From Nocardia arizonensis (lineage in GTDB: Bacteria; Actinomycetota; Actinomycetes; Mycobacteriales; Mycobacteriaceae): 64,000 nucleotides of DNA. The notes under the pieces were generated by a model. It ran no database searches. It was given only the letters and a program-made list of their open reading frames with translations, and was not told the DNA's origin. The position numbers and the translations under genes are program-made. This document shows positions 33,649 to 41,512 of this stretch, piece by piece (the stretch's first letter is position 1; every line of letters begins with the position of its first letter). The DNA is taken from assembly GCF_001310275.1 (NCBI RefSeq), contig NZ_LGYZ01000121.1:1-64000 (forward strand), written 5' to 3'.

Positions 33649-34404
33649 TCAGCTACCGTGGCGGCCCGCGCCCGCCGCGAAACGCTGCGCGCCCTCGAGA
33701 GCGCCGTCGGCGAGCGCGGTCATACCGTGGCGCAGCTCGTTGGCGATGGCGGCGCGTTCGTCCATACCGTCCTGTTCGAGCAGTGACATCCGGTCGCCGC
33801 GCAGACAGGTCTGCGGCAGCGCGGCCAACTGCGCGGCCAGCTCCTCCGCGGCCCGGCGCGAATCACCGTTGCGCACAACGCGATTCACCAAGCCCATCTG
33901 CAATGCCTCGGGCGCTCCGACCGCGCGGCCGGTGAGGATGAGATCCATCGCCCGCCCGTGCCCGATGATGCGCGGCAACCGCACCGTACCGCCGTCGATG
34001 AGCGGAACACCCCAGCGGCGGCAGAACACCCCGAAGGTGCTGTCCTGTTCGGCGATCCGCAGATCGCACCACAGGGCCAGCTCGAGACCGCCCGCCACCG
34101 CGTAGCCCGACACCGCCGCGATCACCGGTTTGCTCAGCGTCATCCTGGTCGGCCCCATCGGCCCGTCCCCGGTCTCGGTGACCTGATTCGACCGTTCGGT
34201 GCCGAGTGCCTTGAGGTCCGCCCCGGCGCAGAAGGTGCCGCCCTCGCCCCACAGCACCGCGGCGGCGGCGTTCGGGTCCTCCTCGAAGGCGCGGAACGCG
34301 TCGGCGAGCGCGGCCGCGGTCGGCCCGTCGACGGCGTTGCGGGCCTCGGGGCGGGACAGGATCACCGTGGTGACGGGTCCGTATCGTTGCACTCGCACGG
34401 ACAT
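33649..34404 (-). CDS. Enoyl-CoA hydratase/isomerase-family protein (crotonase fold)
   Basis: 251 residues. LSRPEARNAVDGPTAAALADAF, GEGGTFCAGADLKALG (oxyanion loop) and GYAVAGGLELALWCDLRIA are clear crotonase motifs. The first catalytic Glu (in GGLELA) is present, but the segment holding the second Glu in true hydratases reads FGVFCRRWGVPLIDGGTVRLP, without a Glu at that position. Hydration of enoyl-CoA is therefore uncertain. It heads a two-gene unit with the downstream acyltransferase and is divergent from the TetR/acyl-CoA dehydrogenase pair, so the whole block may concern one acyl-CoA pathway. Confidence 0.88.
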   Translation of the reverse strand: MSVRVQRYGPVTTVILSRPEARNAVDGPTAAALADAFRAFEEDPNAAAAVLWGEGGTFCAGADLKALGTERSNQVTETGDGPMGPTRMTLSKPVIAAVSGYAVAGGLELALWCDLRIAEQDSTFGVFCRRWGVPLIDGGTVRLPRIIGHGRAMDLILTGRAVGAPEALQMGLVNRVVRNGDSRRAAEELAAQLAALPQTCLRGDRMSLLEQDGMDERAAIANELRHGMTALADGALEGAQRFAAGAGRHGS

Positions 34405-34520
34405 GCCTGCTCCTCGTCGACGCTCGACTCGGGTCGCCGCGCAACGCGCCGACCTGCGATTATCCCCGCGCGGACCGCGGGGTGCCGCGCCTAACCTTAC
34501 GACGCCCGGCCCCTTGTGTG

Positions 34521-34547
34521 AAGAAGTGAATACGTGCTTCACTTCTT
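34521..34547. promoter_or_regulatory. Perfect 10-base inverted repeat immediately before a TetR start codon
   Basis: AAGAAGTGAA (34521-34530) and TTCACTTCTT (34538-34547) are exact reverse complements around a 7-base spacer, ending 2 bases before the ATG at 34550. Placement and symmetry fit an autoregulatory TetR operator that would also affect the divergent crotonase gene. The repeat displaces any normal ribosome site, so the message may be leaderless or poorly translated. Confidence 0.75.
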
Positions 34548-34549
34548 TC

Positions 34550-35188
34550 ATGGCGTACCGCAGGACACCGGCCGTCCAGGCCAGGCTCGACGCGCAGGCC
34601 ACCCAGATCGTGCAGGCCGCGACCCGGGTGCTGTCGCGCTACGGATTCGCCGGCCTGTCGATGGCGGCCGTCGCGCGCGAGACCGGCGTCGCCACCGGCA
34701 CCGTCTACAAGCACTACGACGGCAAGTCCGCACTGGTCACCGCCGTATTCCGCGCGGTGGTGGCCCGCGAGGTGGCCGCCGTATCGGCCGCCGCGGCGGC
34801 GGGCAGCGCGGTCGAGCGGGTCACCGCGGCGGTGGAGACCTTCGCGGGCCGCGCGCTGAAGAATCCGAAACTGGCCTATGTGCTGCTCGCCGAACCGGTC
34901 GACGCGGCCGTCGACGCCGAGCGGCTGCGCTTCCGCCTCGCCTTCGCCGAGAGTTTCGAATCGGCGGTGGCGGAAGGGGTTTCGCGCGGCGAACTGCCCG
35001 CCCAGGATCCGCGGACCAGCGCCGCCGCACTCGTCGGCGCGATCGGCGAGGTGCTCGTCGGCCCGCTGGCCGCCGCGCCGCACGGCGAATCGGTCATACC
35101 CGAACTCATCTCGTTCGCCCTGCGCGCGCTCGGTGCGCGCGCGGGCGCGGCTGTGCAGAAAGCAGGACAGTCCAATGCAGACGCATGA
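34550..35188 (+). CDS. TetR-family regulator
   Basis: 212 residues from ATG 34550. Residues about 14-60 form the helix-turn-helix (QIVQAATRVLSRYGFAGLSMAAVARETGVATGTVYKHYDGKSAL). The C-terminal domain is alpha-helical. A perfect inverted repeat sits directly against the start codon. The gene ends 14 bases inside the acyl-CoA dehydrogenase gene, so the two are co-transcribed and the regulator probably responds to an acyl-CoA. A frame extension back to 34199 would run through the operator and the divergent promoter and is not supported. Confidence 0.9.
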   Translation: MAYRRTPAVQARLDAQATQIVQAATRVLSRYGFAGLSMAAVARETGVATGTVYKHYDGKSALVTAVFRAVVAREVAAVSAAAAAGSAVERVTAAVETFAGRALKNPKLAYVLLAEPVDAAVDAERLRFRLAFAESFESAVAEGVSRGELPAQDPRTSAAALVGAIGEVLVGPLAAAPHGESVIPELISFALRALGARAGAAVQKAGQSNADA

Positions 35189-36797
35189 AGTGTTCAATCA
35201 GGTCCCGGATATCACGCCGTTCGACACCTCGCGCAATCCGGCGCTGATCGAGGGCCTGCACCGCGAGGGCGCGGGCTGGGCCGAGGACGAGGTGCGGGCG
35301 CTGGGCGCGCGGGCGGGTTCGGCCGAGGCACAGGAGTGGGGGCGGCTGGCCAACGAGTATCCGCCGGTGCTGCGCACCCACGATCGCTACGGCAACCGGG
35401 TGGACGAGGTCGAATTCCACCCGTCCTGGCACGAGTTGATGCGCGTCGCGGTCGCCGACGGACTGCACGGGTCGCCGTGGCTGGACGAGCGCCCCGGCGC
35501 GCACACCGCCCGTGCCGCCAAGTTCGCCACCTGGGGATTCGCGGATGCGGGCCATATGTGCCCGATCTCGATGACCTACGCGGTGATCCCGGCCCTGCGG
35601 CATGGTCCCGAACTCGCCGCCGCCTACGAACCGCTGCTCGGCAGTCGCGTATACGACTTCGGCCTGCGCGAACCCTCCACCAAGGCGGGACTGATCGCGG
35701 GCATGTCCATGACCGAGAAGCAGGGCGGCTCCGATGTGCGCGCCAACACCACCCGCGCCACCCCGCGGCCCGACGGCAGCTACCGCGTCGTCGGGCACAA
35801 GTGGTTCACCTCGGCCCCCATGTCGGACATGTTCCTGACCCTGGCCCAGGCACCGGGCGGACTCTCGTGCTTCCTGCTGCCCCGGGTCCTGCCGGACGGC
35901 ACCCGCAATCCGATCCGCATCCAGCGGCTCAAGGACAAACTCGGCAACAAGTCCAACGCCTCCTCGGAAATCGAATACGAGAACGCGACCGGCTGGCTGG
36001 TCGGCGCGGAGGGCGCGGGCGTCAAGACCATCATCGAGATGGTCAATATGACTCGCCTCGACTGCGTCATCGGCTCGGCAACCGGTATGCGCGCGGGCGC
36101 GGTGTACGCCGTGCACCACGCCCGGCACCGGGAAGCCTTCGGCGCCAAGCTGATCGACCAGCCCGCCATGCGCAATGTGCTGGCCGACCTGGTCATCGAA
36201 TCCGACGCGGCGACCACGGTCATGATGCGCCTCGCGGGCGCCACCGATCGGGCCTCGGGCGATCCCGCCGAGGCCGCGCTGCGCCGCATCGCCCTGGCGG
36301 TCACCAAGTACTGGGTCTGCAAGCGTGCTCCCTCGCACGCCGCGGAGGCGCTGGAATGCTTCGGCGGCAACGGCTACGCCGAGGAGTCCGGTATGCCCCG
36401 GCTCTACCGGGAGGCTCCGCTCATGTCCATCTGGGAGGGCTCGGGCAATGTCGCGGCACTGGACGCCCTGCGCGCGATGGGTCGCCAACCCGAGACCGTC
36501 GAGGCGTACTTCGACGAGGTCATGCTCGCCAAGGGCGAGAACCCCCGGCTCGACGACGCCATCGCCCAGGTCGGCAAGGAGCTGGTCGACCTCGCCGATA
36601 TCGAATACCGCGCCCGCCGCGTGGTCGAACTCATGGCCCTCGTGTTGCAGGGCGCGCAGTTGGTCCGCCACGGCCACCCCGCCATCGCCGACGCCTTCTG
36701 CGCCTCCCGACTCGGCGACGATTGGGGCATCGCCTTCGGCACCCTTCCCACCGGCGTCGACACCGGCGCGATCGTGGAACGCGCCTTCGTCGCCTAG
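35175..36797 (+). CDS. Acyl-CoA dehydrogenase, AidB-like
   Basis: 540 residues. The N-terminus (FNQVPDITPFDTSRNPALIEGL), AGMSMTEKQGGSDVRANTT (flavin-binding loop), GHKWFTSAPMSDMFLTLAQA and the helical C-terminus with ECFGGNGYAEESGMPRLYREAPLMSIWEGSGNV match the AidB branch of the family, which carries a long C-terminal extension. AidB of E. coli is a DNA-bound flavoprotein of the alkylation response; actinobacterial relatives often act as ordinary dehydrogenases. The catalytic base cannot be fixed by eye. The ATG overlaps the TetR gene by 14 bases. Confidence 0.92.
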   Translation: MQTHEVFNQVPDITPFDTSRNPALIEGLHREGAGWAEDEVRALGARAGSAEAQEWGRLANEYPPVLRTHDRYGNRVDEVEFHPSWHELMRVAVADGLHGSPWLDERPGAHTARAAKFATWGFADAGHMCPISMTYAVIPALRHGPELAAAYEPLLGSRVYDFGLREPSTKAGLIAGMSMTEKQGGSDVRANTTRATPRPDGSYRVVGHKWFTSAPMSDMFLTLAQAPGGLSCFLLPRVLPDGTRNPIRIQRLKDKLGNKSNASSEIEYENATGWLVGAEGAGVKTIIEMVNMTRLDCVIGSATGMRAGAVYAVHHARHREAFGAKLIDQPAMRNVLADLVIESDAATTVMMRLAGATDRASGDPAEAALRRIALAVTKYWVCKRAPSHAAEALECFGGNGYAEESGMPRLYREAPLMSIWEGSGNVAALDALRAMGRQPETVEAYFDEVMLAKGENPRLDDAIAQVGKELVDLADIEYRARRVVELMALVLQGAQLVRHGHPAIADAFCASRLGDDWGIAFGTLPTGVDTGAIVERAFVA

Positions 36798-36914
36798 GGC
36801 GTGCGCCAACGCGGCCCCGGACCGTGTCACCACCGCCCGGTCCGAACGGCCGCACGCCGGTTTCCCCGGCGCGTGCGCCCCGGCGACGGCACGGGACGGG
36901 GCCATCATGGACGG

Positions 36915-37472
36915 ATGAAGCAGTCTCGGCGAACGTCCGGCCGCATCCGCGTCATGCGCAATGTGCTGGCCGTCGTCTGCGCTCTGCTCGTGTTCTACGG
37001 CGGCCCGCTGGACTGGAACGCGGGCGAGGCATGGTTCCACCGGACACTCGGCCTCGTCGCCTTCGTGGCCGGTCTCGCGGGACTCGTGTGGATCGTCGGC
37101 AGGCATCTGCGCCGATTCCTGCGAGATCCGCAGGCCACCGGCGGACGGATCGAGGGCATCCTGCTGCTGCTGTCGGTGGTGGCGATGTTCTTCGCCATGT
37201 ACTACTACCGACTCGCGGTGGGCTATACCGATCAGTTCGACGGACTCGTCACCCGCACCGACGCGCTCTACTACACGATCGTCACCCTCGGCACCGTCGG
37301 CTACGGCGATATACACGCCACCGGTCAGGCGGCGCGCATCGCCACCATGATCCAGATCGTGTTCGACCTGGTGGTGATCGGCACGCTGCTCGCCGTCCTC
37401 AGCGGCAACGTCACCCGCAGGCTGGAGGCCGCCGCGCGCGCGAACGACCGCACCGCGGGCGAGCGAGCGTGA
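36915..37472 (+). CDS. Two-pore-loop-type potassium channel family protein
   Basis: 185 residues. Hydrophobic segments about 14-32, 43-62 and 80-98 precede the pore helix and the selectivity filter TVGYGD near residue 130 (YYTIVTLGTVGYGDIHATG), followed by a last transmembrane helix about 139-162 and a short basic tail. This is a compact Ion_trans_2 channel without a visible RCK or cyclic-nucleotide domain. The ATG at 36915 is chosen because upstream codons are not protein-like. It is convergent with pgi, whose stop is 4 bases beyond. Confidence 0.88.
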   Translation: MKQSRRTSGRIRVMRNVLAVVCALLVFYGGPLDWNAGEAWFHRTLGLVAFVAGLAGLVWIVGRHLRRFLRDPQATGGRIEGILLLLSVVAMFFAMYYYRLAVGYTDQFDGLVTRTDALYYTIVTLGTVGYGDIHATGQAARIATMIQIVFDLVVIGTLLAVLSGNVTRRLEAAARANDRTAGERA

Positions 37473-37476
37473 CCGG

Positions 37477-39117
37477 TCAGCGCCGGTGGTCGCGGTACCA
37501 GCGGATGAGCGCGTCGGTGGACGAATCGTCCTGCGGTTCGGGATCCTCGGCCGAGGTCAGCAGCGGTTCCAGGGCGAGGGCCTGCTGTTTGCCGAGTTCC
37601 ACGCCCCACTGGTCGAAACTGTCGATACCCCAGATGCTGCCTTCCACGAACACCTGATGTTCGTAGAGGGCGATGAGCTGCCCGACCACCGACGGGGTGA
37701 GCCGCGGCGCCAGAATCGTGGTGCTCGGTCGGTTGCCCGGCATCACCTTGTGCGGCACCACCGCGGGATCGGCGCCCTCGGCCGCGATCTCCTCGGCGGT
37801 CTTGCCGAAGGCGAGCACCTTGGTCTGGGCGAACAGATTGCTCATGAGGATGTCGTGCATGCTGCCGGTGCCGTCGATGGTGGGCAGATCGTCGGTGGGC
37901 TGGGCGAATCCGAGGAAGTCCGCGGGGATCAGCCGGGTGCCCTGGTGCAGCATCTGGTAGAAGGCGTGCTGGCCGTTGGTGCCGGGTTCGCCCCAGAAGA
38001 TCTCGCCCGTCGACGTGGTGACCGGGCTGCCGTCGGCGCGCACCGATTTGCCGTTGGACTCCATCGTGAGCTGTTGCAGATAGGCCGGGAAACGCGCCAG
38101 ATCGTTGGAATAGGGCAGTACCGCACGCGATTGCGCGCCGAAGAAGTTCGAGTACCAGACCCCGAGCAGACCGAGCAGCACCGGCGCGTTCGTCGCCAAC
38201 GGCTCGGTCGCGAAATGGGTGTCGACGGTGTGCATTCCGGCCAGGAACTCCGCGAATCTGCGGTGGCCGATGGCGGCCATCACCGATAGGCCGATCGCCG
38301 AGTCCACCGAATAGCGGCCGCCGACCCAGTCCCAGAAGCCGAACATGTTCGCGGTATCGATGCCGAACGCCGCGACCCGCTCGGCGTTGGTGGAGACCGC
38401 GACGAAGTGTTTGGCGACCGCGTCCTCGCCGAGCGCGGTCACCAGCCAGCGGCGCGCCGCGGTGGCGTTGGTGAGGGTCTCCAGTGTCGAAAAGGTCTTG
38501 GAGGCAATGACGAACAGCGTGGTCGCGGGATCGAGGCCGTCGAGTTTCGCGACCAGGTCGGCCGGGTCCACATTGGAGACGAAGCGCGCGGAGATGCCCG
38601 CGTCGGCGTAGTGGCGCAGGGCCTGATGCACCATGACCGGCCCCAGATCCGAACCGCCGATGCCGATATTGACCACGGTGGCGATGCGCTCGCCGGTGGC
38701 TCCGCGCCATTGACCCGATCGCAGCGCGTCGGTGAATTCGCCCATCCGGCGCAGCACCTCGTGCACCTGCGCGCCCGCGTCGGCGCCGTCGATCACCATG
38801 GTCTCGCCCTCGGGCAGCCGCAGCGCGACATGGCCGACGGCGCGGTCCTCCGAGGTGTTGATGTGCGCGCCCGCGAACATGGCGTCGCGATGTTCGGCCA
38901 CCCCCGCCTCGCGCGCCAATTCGACTAGTAGATCAATGGTTTCCCGCGTGACGCGGTTCTTGCTGTAGTCGATGCGCAGATCACCGACGGTGACCGTCAG
39001 TTCACGGCCGCGCCCGGGATCGGCGGCGAAGATCTCCCTGAGATGCCGCCGGGAGATGTCGTCGAAGTGTTCGTGCAGTTTCCGCCATGCCGCCGTGGCG
39101 GTGATGTCGCTGCTCAC
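37477..39117 (-). CDS. pgi: Glucose-6-phosphate isomerase
   Basis: 546 residues from GTG 39117. NIGIGGSDLGPVMVHQAL, VIASKTFSTLETLTNA, GGRYSVDSAIGLS and GEPGTNGQHAFYQMLHQGTR contain the phosphate-binding and catalytic residues (Glu of GEPG, His of QHAFYQ, and the C-terminal Lys region) of the classical PGI fold. It interconverts glucose-6-phosphate and fructose-6-phosphate. The position next to chorismate mutase and uvrD1 mirrors Rv0946c-Rv0949 of M. tuberculosis. Confidence 0.97.
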   Translation of the reverse strand: MSSDITATAAWRKLHEHFDDISRRHLREIFAADPGRGRELTVTVGDLRIDYSKNRVTRETIDLLVELAREAGVAEHRDAMFAGAHINTSEDRAVGHVALRLPEGETMVIDGADAGAQVHEVLRRMGEFTDALRSGQWRGATGERIATVVNIGIGGSDLGPVMVHQALRHYADAGISARFVSNVDPADLVAKLDGLDPATTLFVIASKTFSTLETLTNATAARRWLVTALGEDAVAKHFVAVSTNAERVAAFGIDTANMFGFWDWVGGRYSVDSAIGLSVMAAIGHRRFAEFLAGMHTVDTHFATEPLATNAPVLLGLLGVWYSNFFGAQSRAVLPYSNDLARFPAYLQQLTMESNGKSVRADGSPVTTSTGEIFWGEPGTNGQHAFYQMLHQGTRLIPADFLGFAQPTDDLPTIDGTGSMHDILMSNLFAQTKVLAFGKTAEEIAAEGADPAVVPHKVMPGNRPSTTILAPRLTPSVVGQLIALYEHQVFVEGSIWGIDSFDQWGVELGKQQALALEPLLTSAEDPEPQDDSSTDALIRWYRDHRR

Positions 39118-39305
39118 AGTCGCCGAGGGTACAAGCAGCCCGCGGTGGCCGCACGGGAGGCACCGCCCGGTGGGACGGCACGTCCAGGGCGATTCGTCCC
39201 GGACACGCTCGCGCACGCGGCTGAACTGCGGATATGACGTGCGGTCGATCTCGTACCGCTCGGAAACGCAGTTCTCGCGTCGGGGAGGCCGATTAGGCTG
39301 GGGCA

Positions 39306-40760
39306 ATGGCGTCCGACAGCGAAGTCCTGCAATCCGTGCCCACCGCACTGTGGATCGGCGGTCCGGTCGAAGCGACCGGCGGCGCCACGTTCCCGGTGCG
39401 CGATCCGGCGACCGGGGAGGTGCTGACGCGGGTCGCCGACGCATCGCCCGCGGACGCGATGCGCGCGCTCGACGCCGCGGTCGCCGCGCAGGCCGACTGG
39501 GCCGCGACCCCCGCCCGCGAACGCGGCGAGATCCTGCGCCGGGTCTACGAGCGCATCACCGCCCGCGCCGAGGAATTCGCGCTGTTGATGACCCTGGAAA
39601 TGGGCAAGGCGCTGCCCGAGAGCCGCAACGAGGTCCGCTACGGTGCGGAATTCTTCCGGTGGTTCAGCGAGGAGGCGGTGCGGATACACGGCCGCTACCT
39701 GCACGCACCGTCCGGAGCCGGGCGAATCATGGTGCACAAGCAGCCGGTCGGCCCGTGTCTGGCCATCACGCCCTGGAATTTCCCGCTGGCGATGGGCACC
39801 CGCAAGATCGGTCCCGCACTGGCGGCGGGCTGCACCATGATCGTGAAGCCCGCCTCGGAGACCCCGCTCACCATGCTCGCGCTTGCCCAGCTGTGCAGTG
39901 CGGCGGGGCTGCCCGACGGCGTGCTCTCGGTGATAACGACCTCACGGTCCGGTGCCGTCACGGGGCCGCTGCTCGAGGACCCGCGGCTGCGCAAACTCAC
40001 CTTCACCGGCTCCACCGAGGTCGGCAAGAAGCTCGTCGCGGCCTCGGCGAACAAATTGCTGCGCACCTCGATGGAACTCGGCGGCAACGCGCCCTTCGTG
40101 GTCTTCGACGACGCCGACGTCGACGCCGCGGTGCAGGGCGCGATGCTGGCCAAACTGCGCAACGGCGGCGAGGCGTGCACCGCGGCCAATCGCTTCCACG
40201 TGCAGCGCGGCGTACTGGAGGAGTTCACCGCGAAACTCGTGGACGTCATGTCGAATTCGGTCGTCCTCGGTCCCGGCTCCGACCCGGCGACAACGCTCGG
40301 TCCGCTCGTCAATTCCGATCAGTTGAACACCGTGTCGGAACTGGTGGACGACGCCGTCGGCGCGGGCGCGACGGTGCGGCTCGGCGGTAAGGCGCCCGGG
40401 GGTCCTGGCTGGTTCTATCCGGCGACCATCCTGTCCGAGGTGCCGCCCACCGCCCGCATCATGAGCGAGGAGGTGTTCGGCCCGGTGGCGCCGATCGTCG
40501 GATTCGATACCGAGGCCCAGGGCCTCGCCGCGGCCAACGACACCCGGTACGGCCTGGTCAGCTACGTCTACACGCGCGATCTGGACCGGGCGTTGCGCAT
40601 CGCCGAGGGGCTGGAATCCGGCATGGTCGGCGTCAACCGTGGTGTGATCTCCGATCCGGCCGCCCCGTTCGGCGGCGTCAAGGAGTCCGGCTTCGGGCGC
40701 GAGGGCGGCAGCGAGGGCATCGAGGAGTACCTGTCCACCAAGTACATCGCGTTGACCTGA
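39306..40760 (+). CDS. gabD: NAD(P)-dependent succinate-semialdehyde dehydrogenase
   Basis: 484 residues, aldehyde dehydrogenase superfamily. ITPWNFPLAMGTRKIGPALAAG, FTGSTEVGKKLV (cofactor loop), the general-base Glu in MELGGNAPFVVF, the nucleophile Cys in GGEACTAANRFHV, and the C-terminal EVFGPVAPI stretch are all intact. The GGVKESGFGREGG segment is typical of SSADH/GabD enzymes. It oxidizes succinic semialdehyde to succinate, linking GABA breakdown or the 2-oxoglutarate bypass to the TCA cycle. It is divergent from pgi and ends at a strong hairpin shared with chorismate mutase. Confidence 0.9.
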   Translation: MASDSEVLQSVPTALWIGGPVEATGGATFPVRDPATGEVLTRVADASPADAMRALDAAVAAQADWAATPARERGEILRRVYERITARAEEFALLMTLEMGKALPESRNEVRYGAEFFRWFSEEAVRIHGRYLHAPSGAGRIMVHKQPVGPCLAITPWNFPLAMGTRKIGPALAAGCTMIVKPASETPLTMLALAQLCSAAGLPDGVLSVITTSRSGAVTGPLLEDPRLRKLTFTGSTEVGKKLVAASANKLLRTSMELGGNAPFVVFDDADVDAAVQGAMLAKLRNGGEACTAANRFHVQRGVLEEFTAKLVDVMSNSVVLGPGSDPATTLGPLVNSDQLNTVSELVDDAVGAGATVRLGGKAPGGPGWFYPATILSEVPPTARIMSEEVFGPVAPIVGFDTEAQGLAAANDTRYGLVSYVYTRDLDRALRIAEGLESGMVGVNRGVISDPAAPFGGVKESGFGREGGSEGIEEYLSTKYIALT

Positions 40761-40774
40761 TCGGACGAGACGAC

Positions 40775-40803
40775 CGCCCCGGGGTCGGAACACCCGGGGC
40801 GGC
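40775..40803. terminator. Bidirectional terminator between gabD and chorismate mutase
   Basis: Perfect 10-base arms CCGCCCCGGG (40775-40784) and CCCGGGGCGG (40794-40803) with a 9-base loop, between two convergent genes. There is no T-run, which is common in high-GC actinobacteria. Confidence 0.7.
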
Positions 40804-40837
40804 CAGGGGGAGGCGGTGTCTTGCGATCACCGCGGGT

Positions 40838-41134
40838 TCAGTGGCCGAGTCGACCGCGACCCAGACGCAGCAGCAGCATGGCCAGCGTGTGGCCTTCCTG
40901 GCCCAGTTCGCTGAAGCGCTCGAGTACCTTCATCTCGCGGCTGTGCACCAACCGAGGGCCGCCGGACGCCATTCGGGTCCGGCCGATGATGCGGGAGATC
41001 TCGGTGCGCCGCTTGACCGCGGCCAGGATCTCGGCGTCGAGCCGGTCGATCTCCTTGCGGAGCTTGTCGATCTCCGCTTCGGTCTGCGGCAGAGCCGCAT
41101 CGGACCCGGTGGCCGTCGCAGGGGTGCTCATCAT
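40838..41134 (-). CDS. aroQ: Chorismate mutase, AroQ type (intracellular)
   Basis: 98 residues. EAEIDKLRKEIDRLDAEILAAVKRRTEISRIIGRTRMASGGPRLVHSREMKVLERFSELG contains the Arg and Lys pattern of the three-helix AroQ fold, of the same short form as Rv0948c. It rearranges chorismate to prephenate for Phe and Tyr. In mycobacteria this weak enzyme is activated by DAHP synthase through its C-terminal residues; the tail here (LLLRLGRGRLGH) resembles that interaction tail. An AGGAG lies just before ATG 41134. Confidence 0.93.
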   Translation of the reverse strand: MMSTPATATGSDAALPQTEAEIDKLRKEIDRLDAEILAAVKRRTEISRIIGRTRMASGGPRLVHSREMKVLERFSELGQEGHTLAMLLLRLGRGRLGH

Positions 41135-41512
41135 TCATCTCCTCGTGTCAGAACGTGGATCGAGTCGCGAGCGCCGCTCGTTACCGTCCGGTTCCTTCAC
41201 CGTGAATCAGACCTGGTGGGGCTCTCCATAGTCCCCCAGAGAAGTGCGCTCAGCTATGAAATCGCGATCTCCGGTATCCGGCTGTTAGCCGAATCCGACA
41301 TATCGCGACAGCGCTGATCATGAGGCCAGTCTGCCACGGGTCGGCAGTTGTGCAAAACGATGGAATTTGTGAATCATCTGAGAAGGACGCGCCGATTTGC
41401 GGAACGGCGCGAAACTCGCAGTTCACCCACCGTTCGCTTGCTGTCCGGTGACCGGCGTCGTCCGGTCGGGGGCTTCAACTCTGTCGGTGGCCGCCGGTAG
41501 CGTGGATGGGCA
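41135..41512. other. Intergenic region between chorismate mutase and pcrA/uvrD1
   Basis: A 378-base gap with divergent promoters for the two flanking genes. It has locally lower GC (for example 41240-41395) than its neighbours. No coding frame of credible composition, RNA-like hairpin series or long repeat was found. Confidence 0.5.

Noticed and set aside
34199..34549. N-terminal extension of the TetR gene upstream of ATG 34550
   Set aside because: It would read through the divergent crotonase gene and the operator; TetR homology starts right after 34550.
35106..37316. 736-codon minus-strand frame opposite the acyl-CoA dehydrogenase
   Set aside because: No domain content; the plus-strand dehydrogenase is complete.
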